Source of the DNA: Ctena decussata | Taxonomy: Eukaryota > Mollusca > Bivalvia > Lucinida > Lucinidae | Assembly (NCBI GenBank): GCA_963989385.1 | Contig: OZ022501.1 | Span: 99,036,502 to 99,100,501 of the forward strand | Length of the DNA stretch: 64,000 nucleotides | Direction of reading: 5' to 3' | Part shown: piece by piece, positions 1 through 9,569 of the stretch | How the letters are laid out: each line of letters begins with the position of its first letter | Position numbering within the stretch: the stretch's first letter is position 1 | The notes under the pieces: generated by a model | Database searches by the model: none | Told to the model about the DNA's origin: nothing | The model's input: the letters and a program-made list of their open reading frames with translations, nothing else | Program-made: the position numbers and the translations under genes

Positions 1-18
1 AAGGGTTATTAACTAGAT

Positions 19-105
19 TTGGAACGGTCAGTAATGAATTACTGGGTGGGGGGGGGGGCTTAAATCGATTTTACAGGCCCAACCTCACCCTCAGACATGA
101 TATTT
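19..105. repeat. R1 interspersed repeat, terminal fragment
   Basis: This stretch matches one end of the R1 repeat. It carries the near-palindromic CAGTAATGAATTACTGG core followed by a G run and a CTTAAATCGATTTTACAGG tail. The same end is seen at 39481-39528 and, inverted, at 43141-43180 and 62051-62130. Only the end is present; the R1 body is missing. Confidence 0.7.
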
Positions 106-792
106 TAGAATTGGTTTAATTTATATGTGTCCAGTAACTCATACATTTACAGTCACATTGTATATTATTGTATGTATATATGTTCGTTGTGTCATGGGCC
201 GGTGGCCAAAACCACAATAAACTGCTTACTTACTATTTTTTAATTGTAAGGGGAATAGGGGTATGCTGTGCTTGCAGCAGGTGCGGGTAGGGACAGTTTT
301 GGCATTTATTTATTCTCTCTTGGAAACAGCGCGATATCGACTTGAATACTGTCTCAAAGGATCGTTAAACACTCAACAACCAACCAATCAACCTTCGAGT
401 TATAGTGGTGTGTTTATCAAAGTTTCATAAGGGCCATATTCTCGTTCGCAAAACTTTGGCGTCCATGCACTCTGGATATTGATTTCTAGCGGTGTGTTAC
501 ATAAGGACAGAACATAGCGGCGTCACTCTCGCGTTCGCAAACTTTTGAGTCCATGCGGCCGATAAGGGCATCTCAAAAGCTTTTTTCTGTATATTTAGCA
601 CTAGGTAGTTTTGATTTGCAAATTGTTTTTGTGGCCATATTTTACGCTTTTTGTGATTTTTTGTTCATTTGCTTGTATGGTTTACCTGAATATATATGTA
701 AATGAGTTTAAGCTCTGAGGAAAGCGTAAATCCGAAAGCGCTTAATTACAATTAACAAATTTACACTGTTTAATGATTAAGTCTCGCTTTTT
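106..792. other. No gene recognised
   Basis: AT-rich sequence without a supported coding region, RNA gene or clear inverted repeat. I see nothing assignable here. Confidence 0.5.
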
Positions 793-3466
793 AGCTCACC
801 TGAGCCGAAGGCTCAGAGGTGAGCTTATAGGATGGGAGTCGAGCCGTCGTCCGTCCGTGCGTGCGTGGGTGCGTGCGTGCGTCAACACTTTCAAACATAA
901 ACATCTCAGAGACCAGTGGGCCGATCGCAATCAAATTTTATCTGAAGCATCATTTGGGTGGGGGAAAGGCTGCATTAGGTTTTGGTGCCGATCAGCTCAG
1001 AACTCTGGTTTCCATGGCAACAGATAGCCCCATAGGGTTACAATGGGGAAAACGGCGTCATCACGTTTTCTCGACTGTTTTTGATTAGATCCTTATCATA
1101 CTTGCAGGTAATGATGACATACACAAGAGCTTGGATGAGTTCGAAATTTGGTCGGATTCGAGCACAGACTACGGAGTTAGCTGCCCTTGAGCGTTTGAAA
1201 AAAATCCCATAGGGTTATAATGGGGAAAATGGCGTCATCACCTTTTCTCAACTGTTTTTGCTTAGATCCTTATCATACTTGCAGGTAATGATGACATACA
1301 TAAGAGCTTGGATGAGTTCGAAATTTGGCCGGATTCGAGCACAGACTACGGAGTTGGCTGCCCTTGAGCGTTTGAAAAAAATCCCATAGTGTTATAATGG
1401 AGAAAACAACGACATCACATATTTTTAGAAAAACTTTGTCATCGCTCTATTGCCTACATTTCTCAACGGATTTTAAAATAACTTCACACAAATGTAGGGC
1501 GTGACAATATCTCGAGCAAGTTCGACTTTCAGGATGCTGCGCCCAAGGTCAAGGTCACTGTGGCTAATTTTAGAAAAACTTTGTCAGCGCTCTAGCACCT
1601 ACATTTCTCAATGGATTTTAAAATAACTTCACACAAATGTAGGGCATGACAATATCTCGAGCAAGTTTGACTTTCAGGGTGCTGTGCCCAAGGTCAAGGT
1701 CACTTTGGCTATTTTTAGAAAATCATTGTCATCGCTCTAGCGCCTAAATGTCTCAATGGATTTTGAAATAACTTCACACAAATGTAGGGCATGACAATAT
1801 CTCGAGCAAGTTCGACTTTCAGGGTGCTGCGCCCAAGGTCAAGGTCACTGTGGCTATTTTTAGAAAAACTTTGTCATCGCTCTAAGGCCTACATTTCTCA
1901 ACGGATTTTGAAATAACTTCACACAAATGTAGGGCATGACAATATCTCGAGCAAGTTCGACTTTCAGGGTGCTGTGCCCAAGGTCAAGGTCACTGTGGCT
2001 ATTTTTAGAAAAACTTTGTCATGGCTCTAGCACCTACATTTCTCCATGGATTTTGAAATAGCTTCATACAAATGTAGGGTATGACAATATCTCGAGCAAG
2101 TTCGACTTTCAGGGTGCTGCGCCCAAGGTCAAGGTCACTGTGGCTTTTTTTAGAAAAACTTTGTCATCGCTCTAGCACCTACATTTCTCAACGGATTTTG
2201 AAATAACTTCACACAAATGTAGGGCATGACAATATCTTGAGCAAGTTTGACTCTCAGGGTGCTGCACCCAAGGTCAAGGTCACTGTGGCTATTTTTAGAA
2301 AAACTTTGTCATCCCTCTAGCCCTTACATTTGTCAACAGATTTTAAATTAACTTCACACAAACGTAGGGCATAACAATATCTTGAACAAGTTTGATTTTC
2401 AGGGTGCTGCGCCCAAGGTCAATGTCACTGTGGCTATTTTTAGAAAAACTTTGTCAGCGCTTTAGCACCTACATTTCTCAATGGATTTTAAAATAACTTC
2501 ACACAAATGTAGAGCATGACAATATCTCGAGCAAGATTGACTTTCAGGGTGCTGTGCCCAAGGTCAAGGTCACTGTGGCTATTTTTAGAAAAACTTTGTC
2601 ATCGCCCTAGCACCTTCATTTCTCCATGGATTTTGAAATAACTTGATACAAATGTAGGGTATGACAATATCTCAAGCAAGTTGGACTTTCAGGATGCTGT
2701 GTCCAAGGTCAAGGTCACTGTGGCTATTTTTAGAAAAACTTTGTCATGGCTCTAGCACCTACATTTCTCAACAGATTTTAAAATAAATTCACACAAATGT
2801 AGGGGATGACATTATCTCGAGCAAGTTTGACTTTTAGGGTGCTGCAATCAAGGATTTTGATTAGATCCTTATCATACTTGCAGGTAATGATGACATACAT
2901 AAGAGCTTGGACGAGTTCAAAATTTGGCCGGATTCGAGCACAGACTACGGAGTTAGCTGCCCTTGAGCGTTTGAAAAAAATCCCATAGTCTTATAATGGA
3001 GAAAACAACTCGTCACATTTTCATTTTTCATCGGATCCTCTTCATACTTGCAGGTCATGAAGATATGCATAAAAGCTTGGATCAGTTAGCATTTCGGCTA
3101 GATCCCACCACTGACTATGGAGTACCTGCCCTGAGCATCCAAAAAATCAATGTCGCCACTTTTTCTTGGTTTCTACTGATCTGATCCTTTTCAAACTTGC
3201 AGATAATGAGGAAATGCATAATATCTTAAACAAGTTCAAATTTTTGGCCAGATCAGGCCAACCACTGCGAAGTTAGCTGCCCTTGACAGCTCTGTCTATT
3301 GTGCTCTTGATCGGATACTTTTTAAACTTGCATATATTAAATGAGGGCATACATAATGTTTTGGATGAGTTTAATTTTCAGCCTGATTGGACCACTGACT
3401 GTGGAGTTAGCTGCCCTTGAGCATCTTAAATATCCCTATAGGTTTACAATGTCTCTCAGGTGAGCA
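793..3466. mobile_element. GCTCACCTGAGC-bounded composite repeat element
   Basis: The left edge reads AGCTCACCTGAGCCGAAGGC and the right edge carries CTCAGGTGAGC, so the element has short inverted ends. Inside the left edge is a GTCCGTCCGTGCGTGCG stretch, then several ~120-180-bp units containing CTTATCATACTTGCAGGTAATGATGACAT (at about 1088, 1262, 2860, 3030, 3190 and 3310), flanking a separate ~144-bp tandem array. Small open frames at 773-1088 and 2806-3184 only reflect the repeats. Repeats of this type are familiar from bivalve genomes; the transposition mechanism cannot be told from the sequence. Confidence 0.6.
1411..2853. repeat. Tandem array of ~10 units of ~144 bp
   Basis: The phrase TTTAGAAAAACTTTGTCAT recurs at about 1425, 1569, 1713, 1858, 2004, 2148, 2293, 2437, 2582 and 2727, a spacing of about 144 bp. 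Each unit also contains CTTCACACAAATGTAGGGC and CCCAAGGTCAAGGTCACTG. Units differ by scattered substitutions, so the array is not freshly amplified. It sits inside the GCTCACCTGAGC element. Confidence 0.9.
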
Positions 3467-3519
3467 ATTGTTGCCCTTTGGGCTACTTGTTATATATAAA
3501 CATTTAATGGTTAAATTAC

Positions 3520-3647
3520 ACAATACTGATTTACATATTTGCGGTCATATAGGAAGGATAAACTCCTGTCTTATTACCAGTTACCAAATAAATACGTTAC
3601 ATGTTGTATGCGCAGTTGTTGTTCACTTACCTTATGTTGTATAAAAT
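3520..3647 (+). promoter_or_regulatory. Conserved upstream block of gene A, distal part
   Basis: The stretch ACACAATACTGATTTACAT through GCAGTTGTTGTTCACTTACC and TTGTATAAAAT is shared with the regions upstream of C (35455-35594), D (54170-54229) and E (58460-58588) and with orphan blocks at 8561 and 41395. It ends in a TATAAAAT copy that has been separated from the gene by a MITE. Confidence 0.65.
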
Positions 3648-3808
3648 CACAGGCGCTTGAAGTTCTATGCTATGAAACATATTTCAAAGTCGCTAAACAT
3701 CTAGGCTATGGGCCATTTTGAAGAAATGCCCTATAGATTGCGTCTGGTATAAACAGTTTTGAGGGGGGGCGGGGGGGGGGATTGAGCATAGAACTTCAAG
3801 CGCCTGTG
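3648..3808. mobile_element. hAT-like MITE, 161 bp
   Basis: The two ends form a perfect 24-bp inverted repeat beginning CACAGGCGCTTG. It is flanked on both sides by the 8-bp sequence TATAAAAT (3640-3647 and 3809-3816). The paralogous promoters of C, D and E have a single uninterrupted TTGTATAAAATATAG, which gives the empty site. An 8-bp target duplication and short TIRs are characteristic of the hAT superfamily; with no transposase the assignment rests on these features. Confidence 0.85.
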
Positions 3809-3820
3809 TATAAAATATAG
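3809..3820 (+). promoter_or_regulatory. TATA box of receptor gene A
   Basis: TATAAAATATAG lies about 350 bp upstream of the gene A start codon and is identical at 35583-35594 (C), 54218-54229 (D) and 58577-58588 (E), followed each time by a conserved CGGTTTCT. The first eight bases are also the target-site duplication of the MITE just upstream. Conservation among paralogues could reflect recent duplication as well as function, so the transcription start is not proven. Confidence 0.6.
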
Positions 3821-4166
3821 CTCGGTTTCTTTTCTATCTTAACCCATTTGGTGTTCTGGTTGGAATGTATTTACTTCAGTTGGCCTAATATGGAGGTCAA
3901 GCTCCTTCTTTGACCTTTTCAAGGTCGATCGATTTTTTAAACTTTTCATACATTGAAACGAAACAATAGGACTTCGTTCACTTGAATTAAACAATCGTAT
4001 TTTATTTTCCGTGTGTATTGTAATGATTTTTTTATCAAAAACTAAAACAATTAGAGAACCGTTGTTCTACTTATTTGTATTGAATGCCTCAATGTTCATT
4101 TTCTGCGTGTGGCATCAGGTCACTGCGCATTCAGAATCGGTCTGCCGCACAATTAAAGACTAGCAA

Positions 4167-5687
4167 ATGGAAATAATAAAGCTGTTTAGATACTTTGCTG
4201 TTGTTTCTCGTATGCTCATATTCCATGGAGAAGTTGTTGCAACATACGCACAGAAACTAGTGTCAAAACAAGAGGCAGTGCATGAATGCTCGAGGAGCGG
4301 GGGAAGTCTAGTGAACTATAAAGAAATACAAAATAATCCTTCAGCTTCGAAGTATCTTGAGCAGCTCGAGAACGGTGCCACAGCTTGGGTTGATGGTTAT
4401 GCAGAGTTGTCGCCGTTTCTATATTGGCAAGGATGTTATTCTACAATAAACATAAGCACGGTATACACATTTGAAATGGAAGATAGAAGTTTATTTTTGT
4501 GTTCAAAAGAGTGTTTGCGACATGATGCCAATACACGGTATGTCGGAGTGAAGGATACGACCTGTTACTGTATTGATTCTCAGTCTGATATTTTATTAGA
4601 TATTGACGTGGTAGACCCTGTCTTGTGTAATATTTCTTGTTCCAACAATGGTATTGATTCTTGTGGGGGAGACTTGCATATGGACTTATACGGGACACAG
4701 TTAGTGGGTAAAATGAACTGGGGACAAAAAGAGCCCGTCAATCGGCAGTGTGTTTATTATAAACAAAAACAACCATCGAACCATCAACCATTGCTGCAAC
4801 AGCAACATACGTACAGATCCATCGAAACATACACAGCCTCTTGTCACAAGCTGTACATTGATGGGTATGTGTGCAGGGAAGTGGAGGGTTCTGTTCTTTC
4901 AACTGTTGACTGTACCAAAACTTACGAGCATCCTCAACTTTTTCGTTTTAAAGCAAAACCTTCGACCAGGCAGGAAGCATATAAAGATTGCTTAGGGATA
5001 AAGGGGCGACTCAGCTTTTACAGCAGTTTTACTAAAACTGCAGGTTCAATCAATCATAAGTATTGGACAAGCTATTTCCGGAGCTTCAGACTCTTTGACA
5101 ATGGAACTACATGTGACAACACAGTTTGTATAGCAGCTACCAAAGTTAACGACATTATTTATTTTGAGCCAGATGATTGTTCTGTGGAGAAATATTTTCT
5201 GTGTCAGTATAACGATCTAAAAGTCTTAACATCTGTTTCACAGGATTCACGCATTCAAACAGGTTCAAGTATAGGATATGTATCCCTTGCAGTTTCTGTA
5301 GTCGCGTTGGCCGTTGCAACTCTCGTTATCATTCTGCTTTACAAATTAAAAAAATGGATAACTCTCGCTGTTCTACCTCGCATAACTTCATGTCATCGTG
5401 CGGATAGTGTTGACCAAATTCCGATACAGCGTAATGACAAGAACAACTCACTGGTAAGTAGTTCTCGTCATTACGCAGCACCGGACTGTAAAACTCGTTC
5501 ACTGGATACCAAGCGCAAACAGCCTACAGAACAATCTAATTCTCAGCTGCTTCGCCTTTCAGAATCGCCGTTTGTGGAAGAAAGTCTTCACACTGTTAAA
5601 CTGCATCATGCTTATGAAGGACTGTCGGATGACAGACAGCAAGCTACCTATGAAGTTATTTCTCAGTCAAAAAACAGAAATCAGTAG
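4167..5687 (+). CDS. Receptor A: CTLD with nested WSC, second CTLD, TM, ITAM-like tail
   Basis: Predicted 506-residue type I membrane protein from a single uninterrupted frame. Residues 1-26 look like a signal peptide. The first C-type-lectin-like domain appears split: residues 30-88 hold its first half (Cys41 in ECSRSGGSLVNY, then AWVDGYAE) and residues 183-237 its second half (Cys195, Cys226, Cys236). Between them, residues 87-176 form a WSC domain with exactly eight cysteines (90, 112, 116, 133, 135, 154, 158, 166) and the hallmark CYC and SCGG motifs. A second CTLD spans about 249-348 (Cys275, 321, 338, 346). Arg260 replaces a cysteine conserved in paralogues B-E. A membrane span covers 370-392, followed by a basic stop-transfer KLKKW. 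The tail ends in YEGL (483-486), eight residues, then YEVI (495-498). No WND calcium motif is seen. The role is probably surface recognition; ligand and signalling are inferred. The ATG sits in a context shared with C and D. Confidence 0.85.
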   Translation: MEIIKLFRYFAVVSRMLIFHGEVVATYAQKLVSKQEAVHECSRSGGSLVNYKEIQNNPSASKYLEQLENGATAWVDGYAELSPFLYWQGCYSTINISTVYTFEMEDRSLFLCSKECLRHDANTRYVGVKDTTCYCIDSQSDILLDIDVVDPVLCNISCSNNGIDSCGGDLHMDLYGTQLVGKMNWGQKEPVNRQCVYYKQKQPSNHQPLLQQQHTYRSIETYTASCHKLYIDGYVCREVEGSVLSTVDCTKTYEHPQLFRFKAKPSTRQEAYKDCLGIKGRLSFYSSFTKTAGSINHKYWTSYFRSFRLFDNGTTCDNTVCIAATKVNDIIYFEPDDCSVEKYFLCQYNDLKVLTSVSQDSRIQTGSSIGYVSLAVSVVALAVATLVIILLYKLKKWITLAVLPRITSCHRADSVDQIPIQRNDKNNSLVSSSRHYAAPDCKTRSLDTKRKQPTEQSNSQLLRLSESPFVEESLHTVKLHHAYEGLSDDRQQATYEVISQSKNRNQ

Positions 5688-5923
5688 AGCACATAAAACA
5701 CGTTATTAAAGCTCTTTATTTGACAAACTTTCAGGTCTGACATTCAAATATCAGTCTTTTTCTTTATCAGATTTGTCTGCAGCTGTATACTGGGTATGCA
5801 TTGCAGATAAGGGCGTTGCCAAAGCTGCATTAGCTTGCAACTAGGAAAATGAGACTGTAACATTAAGGTGTACTGGTGTACCCCATGTTTTACGCCATAT
5901 TTTTAAACAGAAACCACATTTTT
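5688..5923 (+). other. Conserved 3' flank of gene A
   Basis: The sequence after the stop (TCAGGTCTGACATTCAA, GTCTGCAGCTGTATAC, TTGCAGATAAGGGCGTTGCC) is repeated after B, C, D and E, so it is part of the duplicated unit. An ATTAAA at about 5705 could serve as a polyadenylation signal. Confidence 0.6.
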
Positions 5924-6324
5924 ATACCCCGCCACACGATAGTGACTGGGTATTACGTTTTCACGTTGGCCGTCCGTGTGTCCGTCCGTCCGTCCGTCCG
6001 TAGTACGTCCGTCCGTCCGCACTTGTTTTTTTGCGATAACTTAAGTATTTATCAACGGATTTCATTCAAATTTTGCCCCTTTAGGGGGTTATCTGCCCAT
6101 GCCCTGTGGCCACATACATTTTTAAAACCACTAAAACTGTATTTGGTTGGAGTGGTAAGTGCTATATCGGAAGCTTATAGTAAGTGATTAGAGTAATGAA
6201 GTGTCATGACTTTGATTTTTTTCCATGAACCTTGGGGTCTAGCAGCCCCTGCCCTGGCCTAATACAGAGAAAAAGTTAGTGAGGAAAAATTGGTGAGTGA
6301 AAAAGATTTGCAGTGGCAGGGTAT
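5924..6324. mobile_element. ATACCCCGCC-bounded repeat element
   Basis: The left end ATACCCCGCC and right end GGCAGGGTAT are inverted copies of each other with one mismatch, and the left part holds a run of GTCC repeats (5969-6019). The corresponding 3' flanks of D, E and C lack this block, so it is an insertion in the unit. No coding capacity is visible. Confidence 0.55.
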
Positions 6325-6543
6325 CACGCAGTCGTTTGCGATGCTTTTATTGACTTCCTGTTTACCTCCCTGAGAAAGGTAGCCCTTCCAACTTGGAAAG
6401 CTACTCTTAAAGGAAAGAATTTGTTCACAGTGACTCATAATTTTCCTTTTAGGAGTTGAACCCTGTTAAGAAGAGAGAATAATAAAATGGCAGAATGTAG
6501 CTTTTCTTTTTAAAGGAAGTGTTATAACAGCAGGCCTGAAACT

Positions 6544-6612
6544 GTGGAGCGCAGTGGTGCAGTGGTGATGTACCCAACTCATAATTGAAGGGTCCCAAGC
6601 TCAAATTTCTCT
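6544..6612 (+). repeat. tRNA-like SINE segment, unit A
   Basis: GTGGAGCGCAGTGGTGCAGTGG resembles a pol III A box region, and 45 bases on, GGGTCCCAAGCTCAAATTTC is a decayed B box (GTTCGAAT in the unit C copy). It occurs at the same place downstream of all five paralogues: 20315, 38781, 56904 and 61198. It therefore predates the duplications. I do not call it a functional tRNA. Confidence 0.5.
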
Positions 6613-6778
6613 AAGCCCTAGCGTTGAGACTTTAAGGAAAACCACATGTCACAGCTCAGCTTGTATATACATGTATATAGTCTTCAGGTAAATGATCATA
6701 TTACAGAGGAAGCATCTCTGCCATTTTCATTTTGCCTCCCGTCTCAGTGGAATAAACTCTCTTTGAAGAAAACACCAG

Positions 6779-7019
6779 GCCTCGAGGTTATAAAACTTTT
6801 TTCGTGCTCAACTCAGCTGAGCACAGAATTTTCTCTGCTGATCAATATGAAAATGCCAACTAATGTTGGCATTTTCATATTGATAAGTAGAGAAAATTTC
6901 ATTCTCAGCTAAACTGAGCAAGAAATCAACTGTACTTATCAGTAATTTGCTATTTATTAGCAGGTAAAATTTCATGCTCAACTCAGCTGAGCATGAAAAA
7001 AGTTTAATAACCTCGGGGC
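6779..7019. mobile_element. Harbinger-like foldback MITE, 241 bp
   Basis: The ends GCCTCGAGGTTATAAAAC and GTTTAATAACCTCGGGGC are inverted copies, and the middle is a perfect 20-bp stem with a TAAT loop (6841-6884), so the element can fold along most of its length. It is flanked by CAG on both sides (6776-6778, 7020-7022). Paralogous sites after C read AAAACACCTGTTCTCC without the insert. A 3-bp CWG duplication at AAAACACCWG fits the PIF/Harbinger superfamily. Confidence 0.8.
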
Positions 7020-7022
7020 CAG

Positions 7023-8560
7023 TTCTCCTAGTAGCAAATTATTTCCTTTAAGAGTGAACAGGGTGATAGCTTTGACTCCTCACTCCTCCGTTCTTTTGGA
7101 TGAGACTCTAAACCAGGGTATCCTTATGACCTATGTGTTGTCTGGACGTCAAACTGGAGTTCACTTACTCACTCCCTTAAGAATATACCTTTCGTACAGG
7201 TTTCGTTGTCAAGGGAACCACACAGGAAGTCACGAAACGTGTTCGCCGTTCTTAATATGGCGGGAAATCCATGGACGTGTCCTGGTAGACTTTAGTAAGT
7301 CGCAATTAAAGCTGTAGGACCTTATGTTTGATGTTTGTAAAGAAGACGCAACTGTAAATAAAGCTTTTTACTACTATTTTATCAATGTTTTCATTTATAC
7401 TTTCGAGATGCCATGACGTTCCTCTATCAGTTCAGGTTAGCAAGGACACCGAGTGTATATTCTCGCAGATCTTACCGTAAAAATTCTATAAATTGGGACA
7501 CCCAAAATATTTACCGTGATTTAATCTAAAATGGAACAGTCTCGTTTTACAATACATTAAAAAGATGCAGATAGTCGGTCAAACAGTTAAGACCCTGATC
7601 AGAGTGCAGTCAAACCTGCCTCTGCACTGGTTCCTGGGAACTGCATGTCCAAATACTAAGAGTGTTTACTGTAAAGGAAAGTGAAGTGATGAGTCTCCGA
7701 CTGTCTGTGATGGATTGTATGATGATGGGACTTTCATCGCTCGTGGAACTACTGGCCGGTCATTAATTTGATAATCAAACAATAGAAAACCATACAACTC
7801 AGACAGCATTATTGACAGTGAATAACATCATAATGTGAAATTCGGATGTTTGTTTGTTTTGAATTTAAAGGTTTATTAAGGCAATATTTCAGTGTAACAG
7901 AACAGTTTTAAAAAGGGAGAGAAGGCTAGACAAGCCGAGCCGCCCCAACCTGCAGCTACTGCAATCACAACATGCTCCGGTCATACCGTAAGTGTACCAT
8001 ACGGTAGGCGCACCGTAAGATGCGATTGAACAAGAACATTAAGGAATACGGGAATATGGAACAAGAATTGCCGGAAGACTATAATGCGCGACTTACGGGA
8101 GATTGACTATAAAAAGAGCTAGTTTGATAATAATATTATTGGCCGAATGAAACGAGGTCAGCTGCTGTCAGACTTTACAGATCTCCGAAGAATAATTCCA
8201 ACATCTAAAATATTGCCAGATATAAAACAATATCAATGAAATGTAAAATATAAGTCACAGTGACCTAGAAGTGGCATGAGGTCAATCACTGTATCGGAAT
8301 GTACCATTACAAGAATTATAGGGCAAGTCAATGAAAAAGTGTGAAAGATATTGACTTAAATCAGTGGACCATGGAGTATTGGTTACACTGACCTACAATT
8401 AGTATGAGGTCACTCTTAGTGTCAGCCCAATGCATCAACACAAATATGATGCAAATCCATAAAATGGTGTTGGAGATAGTGGTAATATCACTGTCCCATG
8501 AAATATAGGTCACGCTGTTCTAAAATAAGCATGTTATAGCTGTATTAAACAATACTGTTT
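7023..8560 (+). other. Distal 3' unit of gene A, no gene
   Basis: Sequence homologous to the distal flanks of B (20510-21060), C (39020-40440), D (57130-58190) and E (61440-62960), recognisable by GGTTTCGTTGTCAAGGG, AATAAAGCTT and the ACCCTGATCAGA...CAGTC phrase. It carries no long open frame. The part from 7985 to 8560 contains nothing I can assign. Confidence 0.55.
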
Positions 8561-9190
8561 ATATATTTGCGGTAATGTTTGATGAATAAATCCCCTCTTA
8601 TAACCAAATATATGCAGTACATGTTTTAGCCCCGTTGTTGGTCACTCAGCTTTCTTCATGTGTTAAAAAAATCTAGTGCTTTCGCGTGCTGTTTATCTTG
8701 TTTTCCTATTTGATGTTCTGGGCAGAATGTGTTAGTGTACAATGTAGTAAGTCTAAGGTCTTTCTTTTTTATTGCAATTAACAAGATCAGTCAGTTCTGT
8801 TGTGGTTCTTTGTTGCCTGTTTTTGGTGTCAGAGTTTCTGTGATGTTTTACCTTATGTATGTTATTATTATTTTTGGTTCGGTTTGGGTTGCTGAGTGGC
8901 CACCTTTTGGGAACAAGCTGCTCACTCGGTTGGCCATATGTTCTCTGTATCTTGATTATTTGTAATCTTAGTTGTTTCCAACTATGGTTTGAGGGCTGGA
9001 TTTGGATTTTGATTGTTTCAGTTCCTGGTCTTTGCATACTTTTTACTTTTAATTATTTATGTTTTGTTGAAACGATTCAATAGTCTTTTAGTCACCCGAT
9101 TTTGATCAACTGAATTTTATTTTCCATGGTATGTACAAGCTTTTTCAAATAGTAAAACAATGCAGAACAGATGTTTCACCGAGGTCACAT
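8561..9190 (+). promoter_or_regulatory. Orphan upstream block (ghost receptor locus)
   Basis: The order of motifs matches the region upstream of gene E: TTATATATTTGCGGT, a degenerate version of the GTTGTTGTTCACTTACC block, then an R1-type segment, then TGAATTTTATTTTCC and AAAACAATGCAGA. The TATA box is degraded (GTTAAAAAAATCTAG at about 8660). No receptor coding sequence follows; at 9190 the homology stops. I infer a unit whose gene body was deleted. Confidence 0.6.
8797..9046 (-). repeat. R1 interspersed repeat
   Basis: About 250 bp matching the copies at 23056, 39221, 43141 and 62051, here on the opposite strand to 23056. It runs from the TTCTGTTGTGGTTC phrase to GGTCTTTGCATACTTTTTAC. The open frames on both strands in this repeat recur in other copies because the copies are nearly identical. 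Confidence 0.85.
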
Positions 9191-9318
9191 GCATTTAACC
9201 TTTTAGACGGGTTTCCGTTCTCAACTGGGGTTTCGCATGAGATACTTTGGTAGGCATTATCAGAATCTGAGTAAGCTGGAAATGATGCCAAACACACATA
9301 ACATCAGCAAAAGGCTTT

Positions 9319-9362
<44 letters not shown>
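9319..9362. repeat. (CT)n microsatellite
   Basis: About 21 uninterrupted TC dinucleotides. It produces spurious Ser-Leu and Arg-Glu open frames on the two strands. Confidence 0.97.
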
Positions 9363-9364
<2 letters not shown>

Positions 9365-9569
9365 CCAATATACATATCTCTGCGTTTGTGTGTGCGTATC
9401 TTGGCAACTTATCGAATAATAGGTCTACTGCATACTGCACACATCCGTGTGTTTTTCACGAGCGAAATTGGCGATTAAATTGTAAGAAAATCTCTAAAGT
9501 TCTTTAATTGGGGCGGTACTGAAATTTCTTATTTAAGGTGTTTGGATATACCGCCATGTTTACTATCCC

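Noticed and set aside
773..1088. Small arginine-rich protein genes
   Set aside because: They lie in the GCTCACCTGAGC repeat with a CGTCC simple-repeat stretch; no independent support.
1411..2853. CRISPR array
   Set aside because: Units of 144 bp repeat along their whole length with scattered changes; there are no unique spacers between short identical repeats and the genome is eukaryotic.
8753..9037. Conserved small protein encoded by R1 copies (also 23066, 43159, 62108)
   Set aside because: Conservation among copies is explained by recent spread of the repeat; frames on both strands are equally kept.
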